From assembly GCF_011040495.1 (NCBI RefSeq), contig NZ_CP049037.1, positions 434,001-498,000 of the forward strand: a stretch of DNA of 64,000 bases, given 5' to 3'. The notes below the pieces were generated by a model. The model was not told the DNA's origin. It saw only the letters and a program-made list of their open reading frames with translations, and ran no database searches. The translations under genes were made by a program, and so were the position numbers. The number at the start of each line of letters is the position of its first letter. The first letter of the stretch is position 1. This document shows, one piece after another, positions 28,592 through 37,452 of this stretch. The DNA is from Pseudohalocynthiibacter aestuariivivens. GTDB lineage: Bacteria > Pseudomonadota > Alphaproteobacteria > Rhodobacterales > Rhodobacteraceae.

Positions 28592-29401
28592 ATGGCTCTT
28601 CCCGAGTTCTCCATGCGTCAGCTGCTCGAAGCTGGCGTTCACTTTGGCCACCAGACGCAGCGTTGGAACCCCCGCATGGGCGAGTTCATCTATGGCGCGC
28701 GCAATGGCATTCACATCATGGACCTGACACAGACGGTTCCCATGCTGGACGCGGCGCTGAACGTGGTGCGTGAAACTGTTGCCAAGAACGGCCGTATCCT
28801 GTTCGTCGGCACCAAGCGTCAGGCCGCTGGCCCGGTTGCAGAAGCCGCAGAAAAATGCGCGCAATACTACATGAACCACCGCTGGCTGGGCGGCACGCTG
28901 ACCAACTGGCAGACCGTGTCGAAATCCATCCACCGTCTGAAAGAAATCGACGAATCGCTGGAGGGCGGCGCCGAGGGCCTGACCAAGAAAGAACGTCTGG
29001 GCATTGAGCGCGACCAAGCCAAGCTGCAGGCGTCGCTGGGCGGTATCCGCGAAATGGGTGGCGTACCTGATCTGCTGTTCGTCATCGACGTTAAGAAAGA
29101 AGCTCTTGCCGTCGCCGAAGCTAACAAACTGGGCATTCCGGTTGTCGCGATCGTCGACACCAACTGCTCGCCAGATGGCATCGACTACATCATTCCCGGA
29201 AACGATGATGCGGCGCGCGCCATTGCGCTCTACTGTGATCTGGTCAGCCGTGCGGCACTGGATGGCATGTCCGCACAACTGGGCGCCGCTGGCGTGGATA
29301 TTGGCGCGATGGAACAAGCGCCGGTCGAAGAGATCGCCGAGCCTGCAGCCGCAGAAGAAGCTGCACCTGCTGCAGAAGCAACGGAAGAAGCCAAGGCATA
29401 G
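28592..29401 (+). CDS. rpsB: 30S ribosomal protein S2
   Basis: 269-residue ribosomal protein. Family landmarks [27 protein letters not shown] and [27 protein letters not shown]. The tail is Ala/Glu-rich ([18 protein letters not shown]), an alphaproteobacterial extension. AAAGGAA precedes the ATG. The 195-base leader contains a small GAGGC/GCCTC hairpin that may belong to an S2 autoregulatory leader. tsf follows, as usual. Confidence 0.97.
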   Translation: MALPEFSMRQLLEAGVHFGHQTQRWNPRMGEFIYGARNGIHIMDLTQTVPMLDAALNVVRETVAKNGRILFVGTKRQAAGPVAEAAEKCAQYYMNHRWLGGTLTNWQTVSKSIHRLKEIDESLEGGAEGLTKKERLGIERDQAKLQASLGGIREMGGVPDLLFVIDVKKEALAVAEANKLGIPVVAIVDTNCSPDGIDYIIPGNDDAARAIALYCDLVSRAALDGMSAQLGAAGVDIGAMEQAPVEEIAEPAAAEEAAPAAEATEEAKA

Positions 29402-29435
29402 GCCAAAGGCCTCGAACGTCGCGAAACTGACATGA

Positions 29436-29457
29436 GGGGGCGGGTATCACCGCCCCC
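29436..29457 (+). terminator. rpsB-tsf intergenic hairpin
   Basis: 8-bp all-G/C stem GGGGGCGG/CCGCCCCC with loop GTATCA and no T-run. Likely a partial attenuator or processing site between rpsB and tsf, not a full terminator. Confidence 0.55.
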
Positions 29458-29486
29458 ATCCGATCTGAATTCTGAGGAGAGCCACA

Positions 29487-30359
29487 ATGGCGATTACCGC
29501 TGCAATGGTAAAAGAGCTGCGCGACACCACAGGTGCCGGCATGATGGACGCGAAAAAAGCATTGACCGAAACCGATGGTGACATGGAGGCGGCTGTTGAC
29601 TGGCTGCGCACCAAGGGTCTGGCGAAAGCGGCCAAGAAATCGGGCCGCACCGCGGCAGAGGGCCTCGTGGCTGTGAAGGTTGAAGGCGGGCGCGGTGTCG
29701 CGGTCGAAATCAACTCCGAAACCGATTTTGTCGCCAAGAACGCTGATTTTCAGGCGATGGTCGCTGCCATCGCCGATGTCGCGGTCAAATCCGAAGACCT
29801 CGACGCGCTAAAGGCGGCCGATCTCGATGGCAAATCTGTCGAGGACACAATCACGGCCAAGATCGCCACCATTGGTGAAAACATGTCACTGCGCCGCATG
29901 GCGTCAGTGAACGGTGATACGGTTGTTTCTTACGTGCACAACGCTGCCACCGATGGCATGGGCAAGATCGGCGTTCTGGTCGCGCTCACTGGGGACGCGG
30001 CATTCGGCAAACAGATCGCAATGCACATCGCCGCCACCAATCCGGCCGCGCTGAATGAGGCAGAGCTGGATGCGTCGGTCGTCGAGAAAGAACGTCAGGT
30101 TCAAATCGACATCGCCCGTGAAAGCGGCAAGCCTGAGCAAGTCATCGAAAAGATGATCGTCGGCCGGATGAAGAAATTTGTCGCCGAAGCCACGTTGATG
30201 GGGCAGGCTTTTGTTATGAACCCTGACTTGACGGTTGAAGATGCCGCCAAGGAAGCGGGGGCAGAGATCACCGGTTTTGTCCGTCTCGAAGTGGGCGAAG
30301 GCATCGAAGTCGAGAAAGAAGACTTTGCCGCCGAAGTGGCGAAAGCAGCCAAAGGCTGA
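29487..30359 (+). CDS. tsf: Translation elongation factor Ts
   Basis: 290-residue nucleotide exchange factor for EF-Tu. N-terminal UBA-like domain with [19 protein letters not shown] and the core signatures [12 protein letters not shown] and [19 protein letters not shown] precedes the ATG. Cotranscribed with rpsB, and followed by a strong inverted repeat. Confidence 0.97.
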   Translation: MAITAAMVKELRDTTGAGMMDAKKALTETDGDMEAAVDWLRTKGLAKAAKKSGRTAAEGLVAVKVEGGRGVAVEINSETDFVAKNADFQAMVAAIADVAVKSEDLDALKAADLDGKSVEDTITAKIATIGENMSLRRMASVNGDTVVSYVHNAATDGMGKIGVLVALTGDAAFGKQIAMHIAATNPAALNEAELDASVVEKERQVQIDIARESGKPEQVIEKMIVGRMKKFVAEATLMGQAFVMNPDLTVEDAAKEAGAEITGFVRLEVGEGIEVEKEDFAAEVAKAAKG

Positions 30360-30384
30360 TCTCTTTTACCGGATTGAGTTTGCA

Positions 30385-30411
30385 ACGGGGCGTCCAGATA
30401 GGACGCCCCGT
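30385..30411 (+). terminator. Terminator hairpin after tsf
   Basis: 11-bp perfect stem ACGGGGCGTCC (30385-30395) and GGACGCCCCGT (30401-30411), loop AGATA, followed by a short TTG. Position 26 bases after the tsf stop supports a terminator despite the weak T-run. Confidence 0.75.
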
Positions 30412-30435
30412 TTGCGTTGATGCGTCAGGAGAAGC

Positions 30436-30472
30436 ACCGACAGCCGATCCTCAAATCCGGTCGGCTGTCGGT
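30436..30472. repeat. 12-bp perfect inverted repeat in the tsf-luxR gap
   Basis: Arms ACCGACAGCCGA (30436-30447) and TCGGCTGTCGGT (30461-30472) with a 13-base loop. No T-run on either side. The remainder of this 289-base gap (30360-30648) holds only the tsf terminator and no gene that I can support. Confidence 0.5.
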
Positions 30473-30648
30473 ATCCGGTCAGACCGGACAGATCAGAAGA
30501 GCCTTGAAATCGCAAGGGTTTTGACCCGATGTCCCCGGGCTAAAAAAGCCACCACTCACGGAACATCCACAGCATGCGCTCTAATACCGCATCCGAGAAG
30601 TCCGGGATTCCTTACCTTTTGGTTAAAATGCCAAGTGGGCTTTATTGG

Positions 30649-31404
30649 TCACGCCGCCGAAATGTAGATCTGGTGTTGAAAAGAGGCTTTTAGCACGGCC
30701 TGCGCTGTGGTCTCGACGCAAAGCGCATCACGCGCCAGACGCAGGTGTTTTTCAATCGTGGCAGGTGTCAGTTCCAACAGCAGGGCAATGTCCTGAATGG
30801 TTTTGCCGTCGCCGACCCAGCTAAGAACCTCGCGTTGGCGTGACGTCAGCACACGACCCGGTGCGATGTACGGTAACAAGAGAAAGCGCAAATGCGCGAT
30901 GGTGCAAAGCGCCTGAATGTCTGCCCCATGCGCATCCCAGTTGCGATCTGCATCGGACTGATCCAGCCCTGCGCGCGCCGTCAGTGCCATGGCCCCTTTT
31001 ATCCGAGGCGACGCGGAGCGAAAGCTGATGGAGTACCCCGCCGTCACCCCGTGTTCGGCGTTGAATGCCATGACTTTGCGCTCTGCGTCGGTCATCAGGC
31101 CATCCTGCGCGCGTCCCCGCAACACGGACCAAGACGAAGCGCCGTCGTTCTCAAGTGCCCATTTGACCATGGGCGCGTGAAAATAGAGTGCGCCGCCGAC
31201 GAACTTGTCGGTGTAGGCAGTGTCATGTGTGCTGAGCAGGATGAAATCCTCGGGATCGCCCAAAGATGCGCCACTGCGATACCGCGTGGCACCATAGAGC
31301 AGTCTGTCAAAACCAGCTTGCTCCAATCGCGCGCTGAGCAAGCCCCACAATTCTTCGATGGTGGAGACAGAAAGAAACTGCTGCAGCTCCGGGGGTGAGA
31401 TCAT
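30649..31404 (-). CDS. LuxR-family regulator with autoinducer-binding-type domain (solo)
   Basis: 251-residue regulator. Residues about 15-165 fit the autoinducer-binding domain; 185-245 is a LuxR HTH (LTSRQREVLSWVGDGKTIQDIALLL). In the ligand pocket the Trp/Tyr positions appear as Tyr/Phe, and the usual Asp-Pro is Ala-Pro (YFHAPMV), so the key amide-contacting Asp is missing; the later Trp and Gly are kept. No luxI is present. It overlaps the end of aroQ (ATGA), so it is cotranscribed with it. It may bind a different ligand or none. Confidence 0.85.
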   Translation of the reverse strand: MISPPELQQFLSVSTIEELWGLLSARLEQAGFDRLLYGATRYRSGASLGDPEDFILLSTHDTAYTDKFVGGALYFHAPMVKWALENDGASSWSVLRGRAQDGLMTDAERKVMAFNAEHGVTAGYSISFRSASPRIKGAMALTARAGLDQSDADRNWDAHGADIQALCTIAHLRFLLLPYIAPGRVLTSRQREVLSWVGDGKTIQDIALLLELTPATIEKHLRLARDALCVETTAQAVLKASFQHQIYISAA

Positions 31405-31844
31405 CCCGCCTGTCCGAGATGCCCCGCCAGCGCGTCCATCGCAAGGGTGTAACCCGTCGCACCAAAGCCACAGATCACCCCGAGCGCAACCTTGGCGATG
31501 TAACTGCGATGGCGAAATTCCTCGCGAGAATGGATGTTTGAGAGGTGAAGCTCAACTGTCGGTATCTCCACCGAACTGATCGCATCCATAAGGGCGATGG
31601 AGGTATGCGTGTAGGCGCCGGCGTTCAGGATGATTCCGTCATGGACGCCGCGCGCGGCATGAATATGATCCACCAGCGCCCCTTCGCTGTTGCTTTGGCC
31701 GAAGGCGATCGCGATACCCAATGCCGTTGCCTTGGTCCGGCACATCGCCTCGATGTCGGCGAGGGTCGTGTGCCCATAGACGTCAGGCTGGCGGGTGCCA
31801 AGCAGGTTCAGGTTGGGGCCGTTCAGGATCAGGATCGAAGTCAT
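31401..31844 (-). CDS. aroQ: 3-dehydroquinate dehydratase, type II
   Basis: 147-residue shikimate-pathway enzyme. N-terminal LNGPNLNLLGTRQPDVYG includes the catalytic Tyr; NAGAYTHTS and ELHLSNIHSREEFRHRS are the active-site segments. Length is normal. A longer open frame upstream is not coding. The stop overlaps the LuxR gene start. Confidence 0.95.
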   Translation of the reverse strand: MTSILILNGPNLNLLGTRQPDVYGHTTLADIEAMCRTKATALGIAIAFGQSNSEGALVDHIHAARGVHDGIILNAGAYTHTSIALMDAISSVEIPTVELHLSNIHSREEFRHRSYIAKVALGVICGFGATGYTLAMDALAGHLGQAG

Positions 31845-32105
31845 TTTGCGCCTCTTTTCCCAAGTCTTAGACTGGTGCGCCCATACCTGTCGAGCCGCCA
31901 TTGCGAGCGGGCGGCGATTACGCGCGACCATGTTGCGTGCTCGCATATGGCCCCACAGCACAGATTGACGCCATGAAAGCGCGGGAAAGTGCGGCTGGAC
32001 CCTTCCCTTGGGCGGCGTTTTGATCTTTGTTAGGCGTCAAGTTAATCAAGCAACCGAAGGCGCGAAAAAGACACGCGTCCGGCATCACCAAAAGGGAGAG
32101 AGATA

Positions 32106-33269
32106 ATGAAATTCAAACTTATCGCAGCGGCGGCTTCGGCGGTCGCTCTAGGTACCGCGATGCTGGGAACGGCCGCAACGGCCGGTGCGCATATGAGTGA
32201 TGTCAAGGTCGGCATGATCACCACGCTGTCCGGCGGTGGTGCGGGTCTGGGGATTGATGTGCGCGATGGGTTCATGCTGGCCGTAAAAATGGCTGATACC
32301 GGACATATCGAAGTGATCATCGAGGATGATCAGCGCAAACCCGACATCGCCGTGCAACTGGCTGACAAAATGATCCAATCCGAAAAGGTCGATATTATGA
32401 CCGGTATCATCTGGTCAAATTTGGCGATGGCAGTGGTGCCGAGCGCAACCGCGCAGGGGAAAATATATCTGTCGCCCAATGCGGGCCCTTCGGCGCTGGC
32501 TGGTAAGGGCTGCCACGAGAACTACTTCAACGTCGCATGGCAGAATGACAACCTGCACGAGGCGGCGGGCGCCTATGCCAATTCCGCTGGTTATAAGAAC
32601 AGCTTTATCCTCGCGCCCAACTATCCGGCGGGGCAGGATGCGTTGACCGGCTATAAACGGCAATATGCGGGCGAACTGGCAGGCGAGCTGTTCACTCAGC
32701 TGGGTCAAAAAGATTATGCCGCAGAACTGGCACAGATCCGGGCCAGTGATGCCGACAGTGTCTTCTTCTTTCTTCCGGGCGGAATGGGAATTTCGTTCCT
32801 CAAGCAATACGCCGACAGCGGTATTGATCTGCCCGTGGTTGGGCCTGCGTTCAGCTTTGATCAGGGCATCCTGCAGGCCGTGGGCGATGCAGCGTTGGGC
32901 GTCGTAAACACCAGCCAATGGAACAAGGATATCGACAACGCTGCCAACAAAGCATTCGTCGAAGCCTTTCAGGCCGAATATGGCCGTTTGCCATCGCTAT
33001 ATGCATCGCAGGGCTATGACACTGCGAACCTGCTGATCAGCGCCATGGGCAAGGCCGACATCCACGACGCTGACGCATTCCGCGCCGCGTTGAAGGAAGC
33101 AGATTTCGAGAGTGTCCGTGGTGATTTCGCGTTTGGTAACAACCATCACCCGATCCAGGACATTTACGTTCGCGAAGTGATCAAGGAAGGCGACGTTTAC
33201 ACCAACAAAATCATCGGTGTTGCGCTGGAAGATCATCAGGATGTCTACGCCGCAGATTGCAAGATGTAG
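32106..33269 (+). CDS. Liv-type ABC transporter substrate-binding protein
   Basis: 387-residue periplasmic binding protein (type I fold). Signal peptide to about residue 28. Typical features: VGMITTLSGGGAGLGIDVRDGF, IIEDDQRKPDIAVQLADKMI, and a late region FRAALKEADFESVRGDFAFG. This branch often binds branched-chain amino acids, amides or aromatic acids; the ligand cannot be read. First gene of a five-gene operon, with AAAGGGAGAG before the ATG. Confidence 0.9.
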   Translation: MKFKLIAAAASAVALGTAMLGTAATAGAHMSDVKVGMITTLSGGGAGLGIDVRDGFMLAVKMADTGHIEVIIEDDQRKPDIAVQLADKMIQSEKVDIMTGIIWSNLAMAVVPSATAQGKIYLSPNAGPSALAGKGCHENYFNVAWQNDNLHEAAGAYANSAGYKNSFILAPNYPAGQDALTGYKRQYAGELAGELFTQLGQKDYAAELAQIRASDADSVFFFLPGGMGISFLKQYADSGIDLPVVGPAFSFDQGILQAVGDAALGVVNTSQWNKDIDNAANKAFVEAFQAEYGRLPSLYASQGYDTANLLISAMGKADIHDADAFRAALKEADFESVRGDFAFGNNHHPIQDIYVREVIKEGDVYTNKIIGVALEDHQDVYAADCKM

Positions 33270-33277
33270 ACTGATCC

Positions 33278-33302
33278 GCCCCGGCGGCGCGTTCGCCGGG
33301 GC
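33278..33302 (+). terminator. Hairpin between binding protein and permease genes
   Basis: 9-bp stem GCCCCGGCG/CGCCGGGGC with a 7-base loop and no T-run, directly after the binding-protein stop. Such hairpins stabilise the upstream mRNA or give partial termination, so more binding protein than permease is made. Role inferred. Confidence 0.6.
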
Positions 33303-33319
33303 ACATATCAGGTTTCCCC

Positions 33320-34240
33320 ATGACATTTGTTTTATTCGCCGAACAGGTGCTGAACGGTCTTCAGCTGGGTGTGATGCTGTTCTTGATGGCATCGGGCCTG
33401 ACGTTGGTGTTCGGCGTGATGGGCCTGATCAACCTTGCACATGGGTCGCTTTATATGATCGGGGCGTTTGCGGCTGCGGTCGTGGCGGCGGCGACCGGAT
33501 CGTTTCTGTTGGCATTGGCCGCGTCGCTGGCGGCTGCCGCTGCGGCGGGCGCGATTGTTGAGATATTAGTTATCCGGCGACTATATGCGCGTAACCACCT
33601 GGATCAGGTGTTGGCGACCTTTGCGCTGATCCTGATTTTCTCTGAAGGCACACGTTGGATATTCGGTTCTTTTCCACTTTACCTCAATGTTCCCGACTAT
33701 CTGGCCGGACCAATCACGTTACCGGGGGGGATACAGTACCCGCTATATCGGCTGTCGCTGATCGCGATCGGGTTGACCGTCGCAGGTATGCTATATCTGA
33801 TGATCGCGCGCACACGTTTGGGCATTCAGATCCGCGCAGGCGAGGCCGATCGTGAAATGATCGCAGCACTTGGTGTCGATATTTCAAGGCTTTACACGAT
33901 TGTCTTTGCGCTTGGTGCCGCGCTGGCAGGGCTGGCCGGCGCACTGGTGGGCACGATTCAGTCAGTACAGGTCGGTATGGGCGAACCGGTGTTGATACTT
34001 GCGTTTGTGGTCATTGTGATCGGTGGCATCGGCTCGATCAAAGGGGCGCTGGTTGGCGCGATACTCGTGGGGCTGACCGATACGCTGGGTGGTGTGTTGT
34101 TGCCCCGGTTTTTTGCCACGTTCATGGAGAATTCCAGCGCCACGTCGGCGGGATCGGCACTGGCATCTATGCTGATCTATCTGTTAATGGCGGCCGTGCT
34201 ATTTCTTCGCCCCAAGGGCCTCTTTGGTGATGCTGCATGA
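33320..34240 (+). CDS. livH: Branched-chain-type ABC transporter permease LivH
   Basis: 306-residue inner-membrane permease with about eight TM helices. Start VLNGLQLGVMLFLMASGLTLVFGVMGLINLAHG is the LivH hallmark, and GGIGSIKGALVGAILVGL is the EAA-like loop. The end overlaps livM by four bases. Pairs with LivM. Confidence 0.92.
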   Translation: MTFVLFAEQVLNGLQLGVMLFLMASGLTLVFGVMGLINLAHGSLYMIGAFAAAVVAAATGSFLLALAASLAAAAAAGAIVEILVIRRLYARNHLDQVLATFALILIFSEGTRWIFGSFPLYLNVPDYLAGPITLPGGIQYPLYRLSLIAIGLTVAGMLYLMIARTRLGIQIRAGEADREMIAALGVDISRLYTIVFALGAALAGLAGALVGTIQSVQVGMGEPVLILAFVVIVIGGIGSIKGALVGAILVGLTDTLGGVLLPRFFATFMENSSATSAGSALASMLIYLLMAAVLFLRPKGLFGDAA

Positions 34241-35220
34241 TCGCTGAACGCTATTTTAATGCCGCTCTGCTAGGGGGGCTGCTGTTGGTGGTTTTCTGGG
34301 CCTACAGCGCGGACGAGCCGTTTACCATCACCTTGGCGACTAAGGTGGCGATCCTCGCGTTGGCCGGTGTCGGGCTGAATATCGCGCTGGGGCAGGGCGG
34401 GTTGGTCAGCCTCGGTCATGCGGTTTTCTTTGGCATTGGCGGGTATGCGATGGGCATCCTTGCCAGCCATGCGCAAAGCTATCAGCCGCTCACTCTGGGA
34501 CCTCTGGTGATCGAAGGCACCAAATCCATGCCGGTGATATGGCTGACGGCGATGATCGCATCGGGGATTGCCGCACTGCTGATCGGGTTGGTGTCACTTC
34601 GTACCAGCGGCGTCTATTTTATCATGATCACGCTCGCCTTTGGTCAGATGTTTTATTACTTTTCAATATCTTGGCCCGCATATGGTGGCGAAGATGGGCT
34701 GAGCATCTATGTTCGCAACTCGTTCCCTGGGTTGAATACGCTTGCCCCGATCCAGTTCTTTTCCATCTGTTTCGTGCTGTTGCTGCTGGCGCTGGCGTTC
34801 CATGCAGCATTGGTACGCGCGCCCTTTGGGCTGGCGTTGAACGCCGCACGCCAATCGCCCGAGCGGGTGCAGGCCGCAGGACTGAATCCGTTTCGTCTGC
34901 GGCTTACTGCGTTCATACTTTCAGGAATGATCACTGGTTTGGCTGGCGCGCTCTTTGCTGACCTTAACCGGTTCGTCAGCCCTACGATGTTCAGCTGGCA
35001 ATTGTCCGGAGAAATCATGGTGTTCATCATCCTTGGTGGTACAGCGCGGTTATGTGGTCCGTTGGCCGGGGCCGCGATGTTCATCGCGCTCGAGCATTGG
35101 TTGGGTGGTCTCAGCGAGTACTGGCATATCTACCTCGGACTGCTTTTGTTGTCGGTCGTGTTGTTTGCGCCCGGCGGTCTGATCGGGATCGCGACACGTC
35201 AGAGATCTGCCCATGACTGA
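34237..35220 (+). CDS. livM: Branched-chain-type ABC transporter permease LivM
   Basis: 327-residue inner-membrane permease. Typical LivM elements: GVGLNIALGQGGLVSLGHAVFFGIGGYAMG, LRTSGVYFIMITLAFGQM and the cytoplasmic loop ARQSPERVQAAGLNPFRLRLTAF. Overlaps livH at its start and livG at its end. Confidence 0.92.
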   Translation: MIAERYFNAALLGGLLLVVFWAYSADEPFTITLATKVAILALAGVGLNIALGQGGLVSLGHAVFFGIGGYAMGILASHAQSYQPLTLGPLVIEGTKSMPVIWLTAMIASGIAALLIGLVSLRTSGVYFIMITLAFGQMFYYFSISWPAYGGEDGLSIYVRNSFPGLNTLAPIQFFSICFVLLLLALAFHAALVRAPFGLALNAARQSPERVQAAGLNPFRLRLTAFILSGMITGLAGALFADLNRFVSPTMFSWQLSGEIMVFIILGGTARLCGPLAGAAMFIALEHWLGGLSEYWHIYLGLLLLSVVLFAPGGLIGIATRQRSAHD

Positions 35221-35962
35221 CCCGGTGATCGAAACCCGTGGATTGTCCAAACGGTTTGGTGCGCTCGCGGCAAGCCGCGATGTGTCGTTGGAGCTACGGG
35301 CGGGTGAGATACACGCCATAATTGGTCCCAACGGCGCTGGAAAATCTACTCTTATCGGACAGATATGCGGTGGACTTCAACCCGACACCGGACAAGTCTT
35401 GCTGTCTGGGCAAGATGTGACGGGCTGGGGTGTTGCAGCGCGGGCGCGGGCAGGGATGGCGCGCACCTTTCAGGTGTCCGCGCTGGCAATGGAAGACACC
35501 GTTTTGCAGAATGCATTACTGGGGGCCTTTGGCGCATCCGGTCGGAGGCTCGGGTTTTTCCGACCTGCATTGTCACATTCCGATCTGCGTGCCCATGCCA
35601 TGCAGGCGCTAGAGCGTGTTGGGCTTGCCGAATTCGCGGCCCACCGGACCGGAATCTTGTCCCACGGCCAACGGCGTCAGTTGGAGATTGCGATTGCGCT
35701 GACACTGGCACCCAAAGCATTCGTTATGGACGAACCGATGGCCGGGCTGGGGCTGGAAGGCGCCGCGCAGATCACTACATTGCTGGATGGTTTGCGCGCC
35801 GAGGCACCTGTGCTGCTTGTCGAGCATGACATGGACGCGGTCTTTGCGCTGGCTGACCGGATCAGTGTGCTGGTCTATGGCCAGATCATCGCGACTGGTA
35901 CAGTTGCTGAAATTCGGTCAGACCCCCAAGTTCGCGCGGCCTATCTGGGGGATACGGCATGA
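35213..35962 (+). CDS. livG: ABC transporter ATP-binding protein LivG
   Basis: 249-residue ATPase. Walker A GPNGAGKST, signature LSHGQRRQLEIA (a His in place of Gly in LSGGQ), Walker B KAFVMDEPMAGL, H-loop VEHDMDAVF. The LSHGQ variant is common in LivG. Four-base overlap with livF. Confidence 0.93.
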   Translation: MTDPVIETRGLSKRFGALAASRDVSLELRAGEIHAIIGPNGAGKSTLIGQICGGLQPDTGQVLLSGQDVTGWGVAARARAGMARTFQVSALAMEDTVLQNALLGAFGASGRRLGFFRPALSHSDLRAHAMQALERVGLAEFAAHRTGILSHGQRRQLEIAIALTLAPKAFVMDEPMAGLGLEGAAQITTLLDGLRAEAPVLLVEHDMDAVFALADRISVLVYGQIIATGTVAEIRSDPQVRAAYLGDTA

Positions 35963-36645
35963 GCCTGCTGGAACTGGAGCGTGTCACGGCGTCTTATGGA
36001 CCTGCTCAGGCGCTCTTTGACGTGTCGTTTACCATTTCTGAGGGTGAGGTTCTGGCCCTAATGGGGCGGAATGGAATGGGAAAATCAACCACGGTCAAGG
36101 CAATCTGCCGGATGCTGCCGACAGGTGGCCGGCTGCGCTTTGCGGGGCGTGAATTGGGGCCACTGAGTAGCGCCAGAGCCGCGAGGCTGGGTCTTGGCCT
36201 CGTGCCTGAAGGACGACGCTGCTTTGCGCCGCTAACGGTTCGCGAGAATTTGATTGCTGCTGCGCGGTCCGGATATTGGGATCTGGCCCGTGTTTCCTCG
36301 CTTTTTCCGCGGCTTGAAGAGCGCCGTGATCAGGTCGCGGCAACGCTGTCAGGCGGGGAGCAACAGATGCTGGCGATTGGCCGCGCGTTGATGACCAATC
36401 CGCGAATGTTGATTCTAGATGAGGCGACCGAAGGTCTGGCACCGCTGATACGCGCAGAAATCTGGGCCGCATTGTCGGCGCTACGTACACAGACGGAAAT
36501 GGCGATTCTCGTCATCGACAAATCGCTGGGAGAGTTGCGCGCCGTCGCAGATCGTGCGGTGATACTGGAGCGCGGAGAAAGCGTGTGGCAAGGACCATTT
36601 AGCATGCTGGATTCCCACGTAGCAGATCGTTTCCTGGGGGTATAG
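35959..36645 (+). CDS. livF: ABC transporter ATP-binding protein LivF
   Basis: 228-residue ATPase, last gene of the liv operon. Walker A GRNGMGKST, signature LSGGEQQMLAIG, Walker B RMLILDEATEGLAP. The H-loop reads VIDKSLGEL, with Lys in place of the usual His. A weak TGGGT/ACCCA hairpin follows. The prophage begins 80 bases beyond the stop. Confidence 0.92.
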   Translation: MSLLELERVTASYGPAQALFDVSFTISEGEVLALMGRNGMGKSTTVKAICRMLPTGGRLRFAGRELGPLSSARAARLGLGLVPEGRRCFAPLTVRENLIAAARSGYWDLARVSSLFPRLEERRDQVAATLSGGEQQMLAIGRALMTNPRMLILDEATEGLAPLIRAEIWAALSALRTQTEMAILVIDKSLGELRAVADRAVILERGESVWQGPFSMLDSHVADRFLGV

Positions 36646-36724
36646 CCGATCGGAGTGATAAGTTATGATTGGGTCGTAACCCATTCTTCTTGATGGATAT
36701 TGTTGCGATAATCATAAGGTGTAT

Positions 36725-36752
36725 TATTTACATAATACTGATTACGCGAATT
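36725..36752 (-). other. Left dif-like XerCD site (att)
   Basis: Read on the minus strand: XerC-side arm AATTCGCGTAA (36742-36752), centre TCAGTA (36736-36741), XerD-side arm TTATGTAAATA (36725-36735). The XerD arm, which lies on the host side, matches the E. coli dif arm TTATGTTAAAT in its first six bases; the prophage-side arm is diverged. The centre is identical to that of the right site. Confidence 0.8.
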
Positions 36753-36860
36753 TGTGTTTGCCTCGTTTCGTGCCACAACATCTAGCGCAACTCGTTATTT
36801 AGTTTCAAGCTCTTTCTTCAGCTCGTGCCGGCTTCGCCTCGATGTTGAATCGAAGCTAAA

Positions 36861-36894
36861 TAAGAAAAAGGCCGCGTGATGCTTTCACGCGGCC
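36861..36894 (-). terminator. Rho-independent terminator of the prophage operon
   Basis: 10-bp perfect stem GGCCGCGTGA (36870-36879) and TCACGCGGCC (36885-36894), 5-base loop, followed on the minus strand by TTTTTCTTA. It lies 29 bases after the last prophage gene. The rest of the 36646-36923 gap holds the left Xer site and an imperfect 12-bp inverted repeat (36795-36806 with 36852-36863). Confidence 0.9.
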
Positions 36895-36923
36895 AGTTAG
36901 GGACAGGTTCGAGATGATTGATA

Positions 36924-37127
36924 CTAAAGGCGAATACCCACGCGGGATGCAATCAATTTCTCCGCAAAGGACATGGCAACGCTGCCCGCCGCCACCAGAC
37001 CGCCCGCGATCTGCTGCGCTGTTGCCTCGTCTGTCATGCCCTCTGCCACGAGCCACACGCCCGCCGCTGTCGCGCCGTGCCGGATAATTGGCCCGATGAT
37101 CTTGCCTAGGAATAGTGATTTCAGCAT
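36924..37127 (-). CDS. Small membrane protein, possible holin
   Basis: 67 residues with two hydrophobic stretches (about 8-27 and 40-56), few charges between them and a short basic end. Its start has a near-perfect AGGAGGAAAGACC before the ATG at 37127, so it is strongly translated. Last gene of the operon, where lysis genes are often found. Holin is a guess from size, topology and place; a virion membrane protein is equally possible. Confidence 0.7.
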   Translation of the reverse strand: MLKSLFLGKIIGPIIRHGATAAGVWLVAEGMTDEATAQQIAGGLVAAGSVAMSFAEKLIASRVGIRL

Positions 37128-37273
37128 GGTCTTTCCTCCTGTTTTGCGACCCGATATTCCAGATTTGTGAGGCGCGCACCGGCTGCGCCCATACGGAAAA
37201 AGATGCCGGTCAAGAGACCGATCTGGACCACTTGGCCCAGCACCCACGTTGCAAGCTCTGGCGTAACCGTCAT
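37121..37273 (-). CDS. Small one-TM protein with charged tail
   Basis: 50 residues starting MTVTPELATWVLGQ; a single TM helix (about 8-27) then LTNLEYRVAKQEERPC, a short amphipathic or coiled-coil tail. This shape resembles small lysis accessory or virion membrane proteins. The ATG overlaps the stop of the previous gene (ATGA); a longer frame upstream is not protein-like. Confidence 0.65.
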   Translation of the reverse strand: MTVTPELATWVLGQVVQIGLLTGIFFRMGAAGARLTNLEYRVAKQEERPC

Positions 37274-37452
37274 TTGAGCGCCCCCGATGCCTGTAGTGCG
37301 CGATAGCTGACATATACCGCCCCGGCGGCTGTGCCCCACTTAACCAGCTTTGTTGCACTGTCCGCGGCGTCTCCAGCCTCCCTCGCTGCCCAGCCGGTCA
37401 CGCCAACGCCAACGGCCCCCAAAATGGCCCATGCAATGAGCGGTACAGGCAT
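37270..37452 (-). CDS. Small hydrophobic prophage protein
   Basis: 60 residues with a TM helix at about 4-20 (LIAWAILGAVGVGVTGW), a short acidic linker, and a second weakly hydrophobic stretch. No family recognised. Start overlaps the transglycosylase stop (TAATG). Probably a virion membrane or lysis protein. Confidence 0.65.
   Translation of the reverse strand: MPVPLIAWAILGAVGVGVTGWAAREAGDAADSATKLVKWGTAAGAVYVSYRALQASGALK

Noticed and set aside
28397..29317. Long minus-strand protein covering rpsB
   Set aside because: The frame is open only as a shadow of rpsB; only its last 88 residues (from 28396) have a ribosome site and membrane-protein composition.
36646..36725. tRNA gene as phage attachment site
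   Set aside because: No cloverleaf-like sequence is present at either prophage end; the shared sequence is a dif-type site instead.
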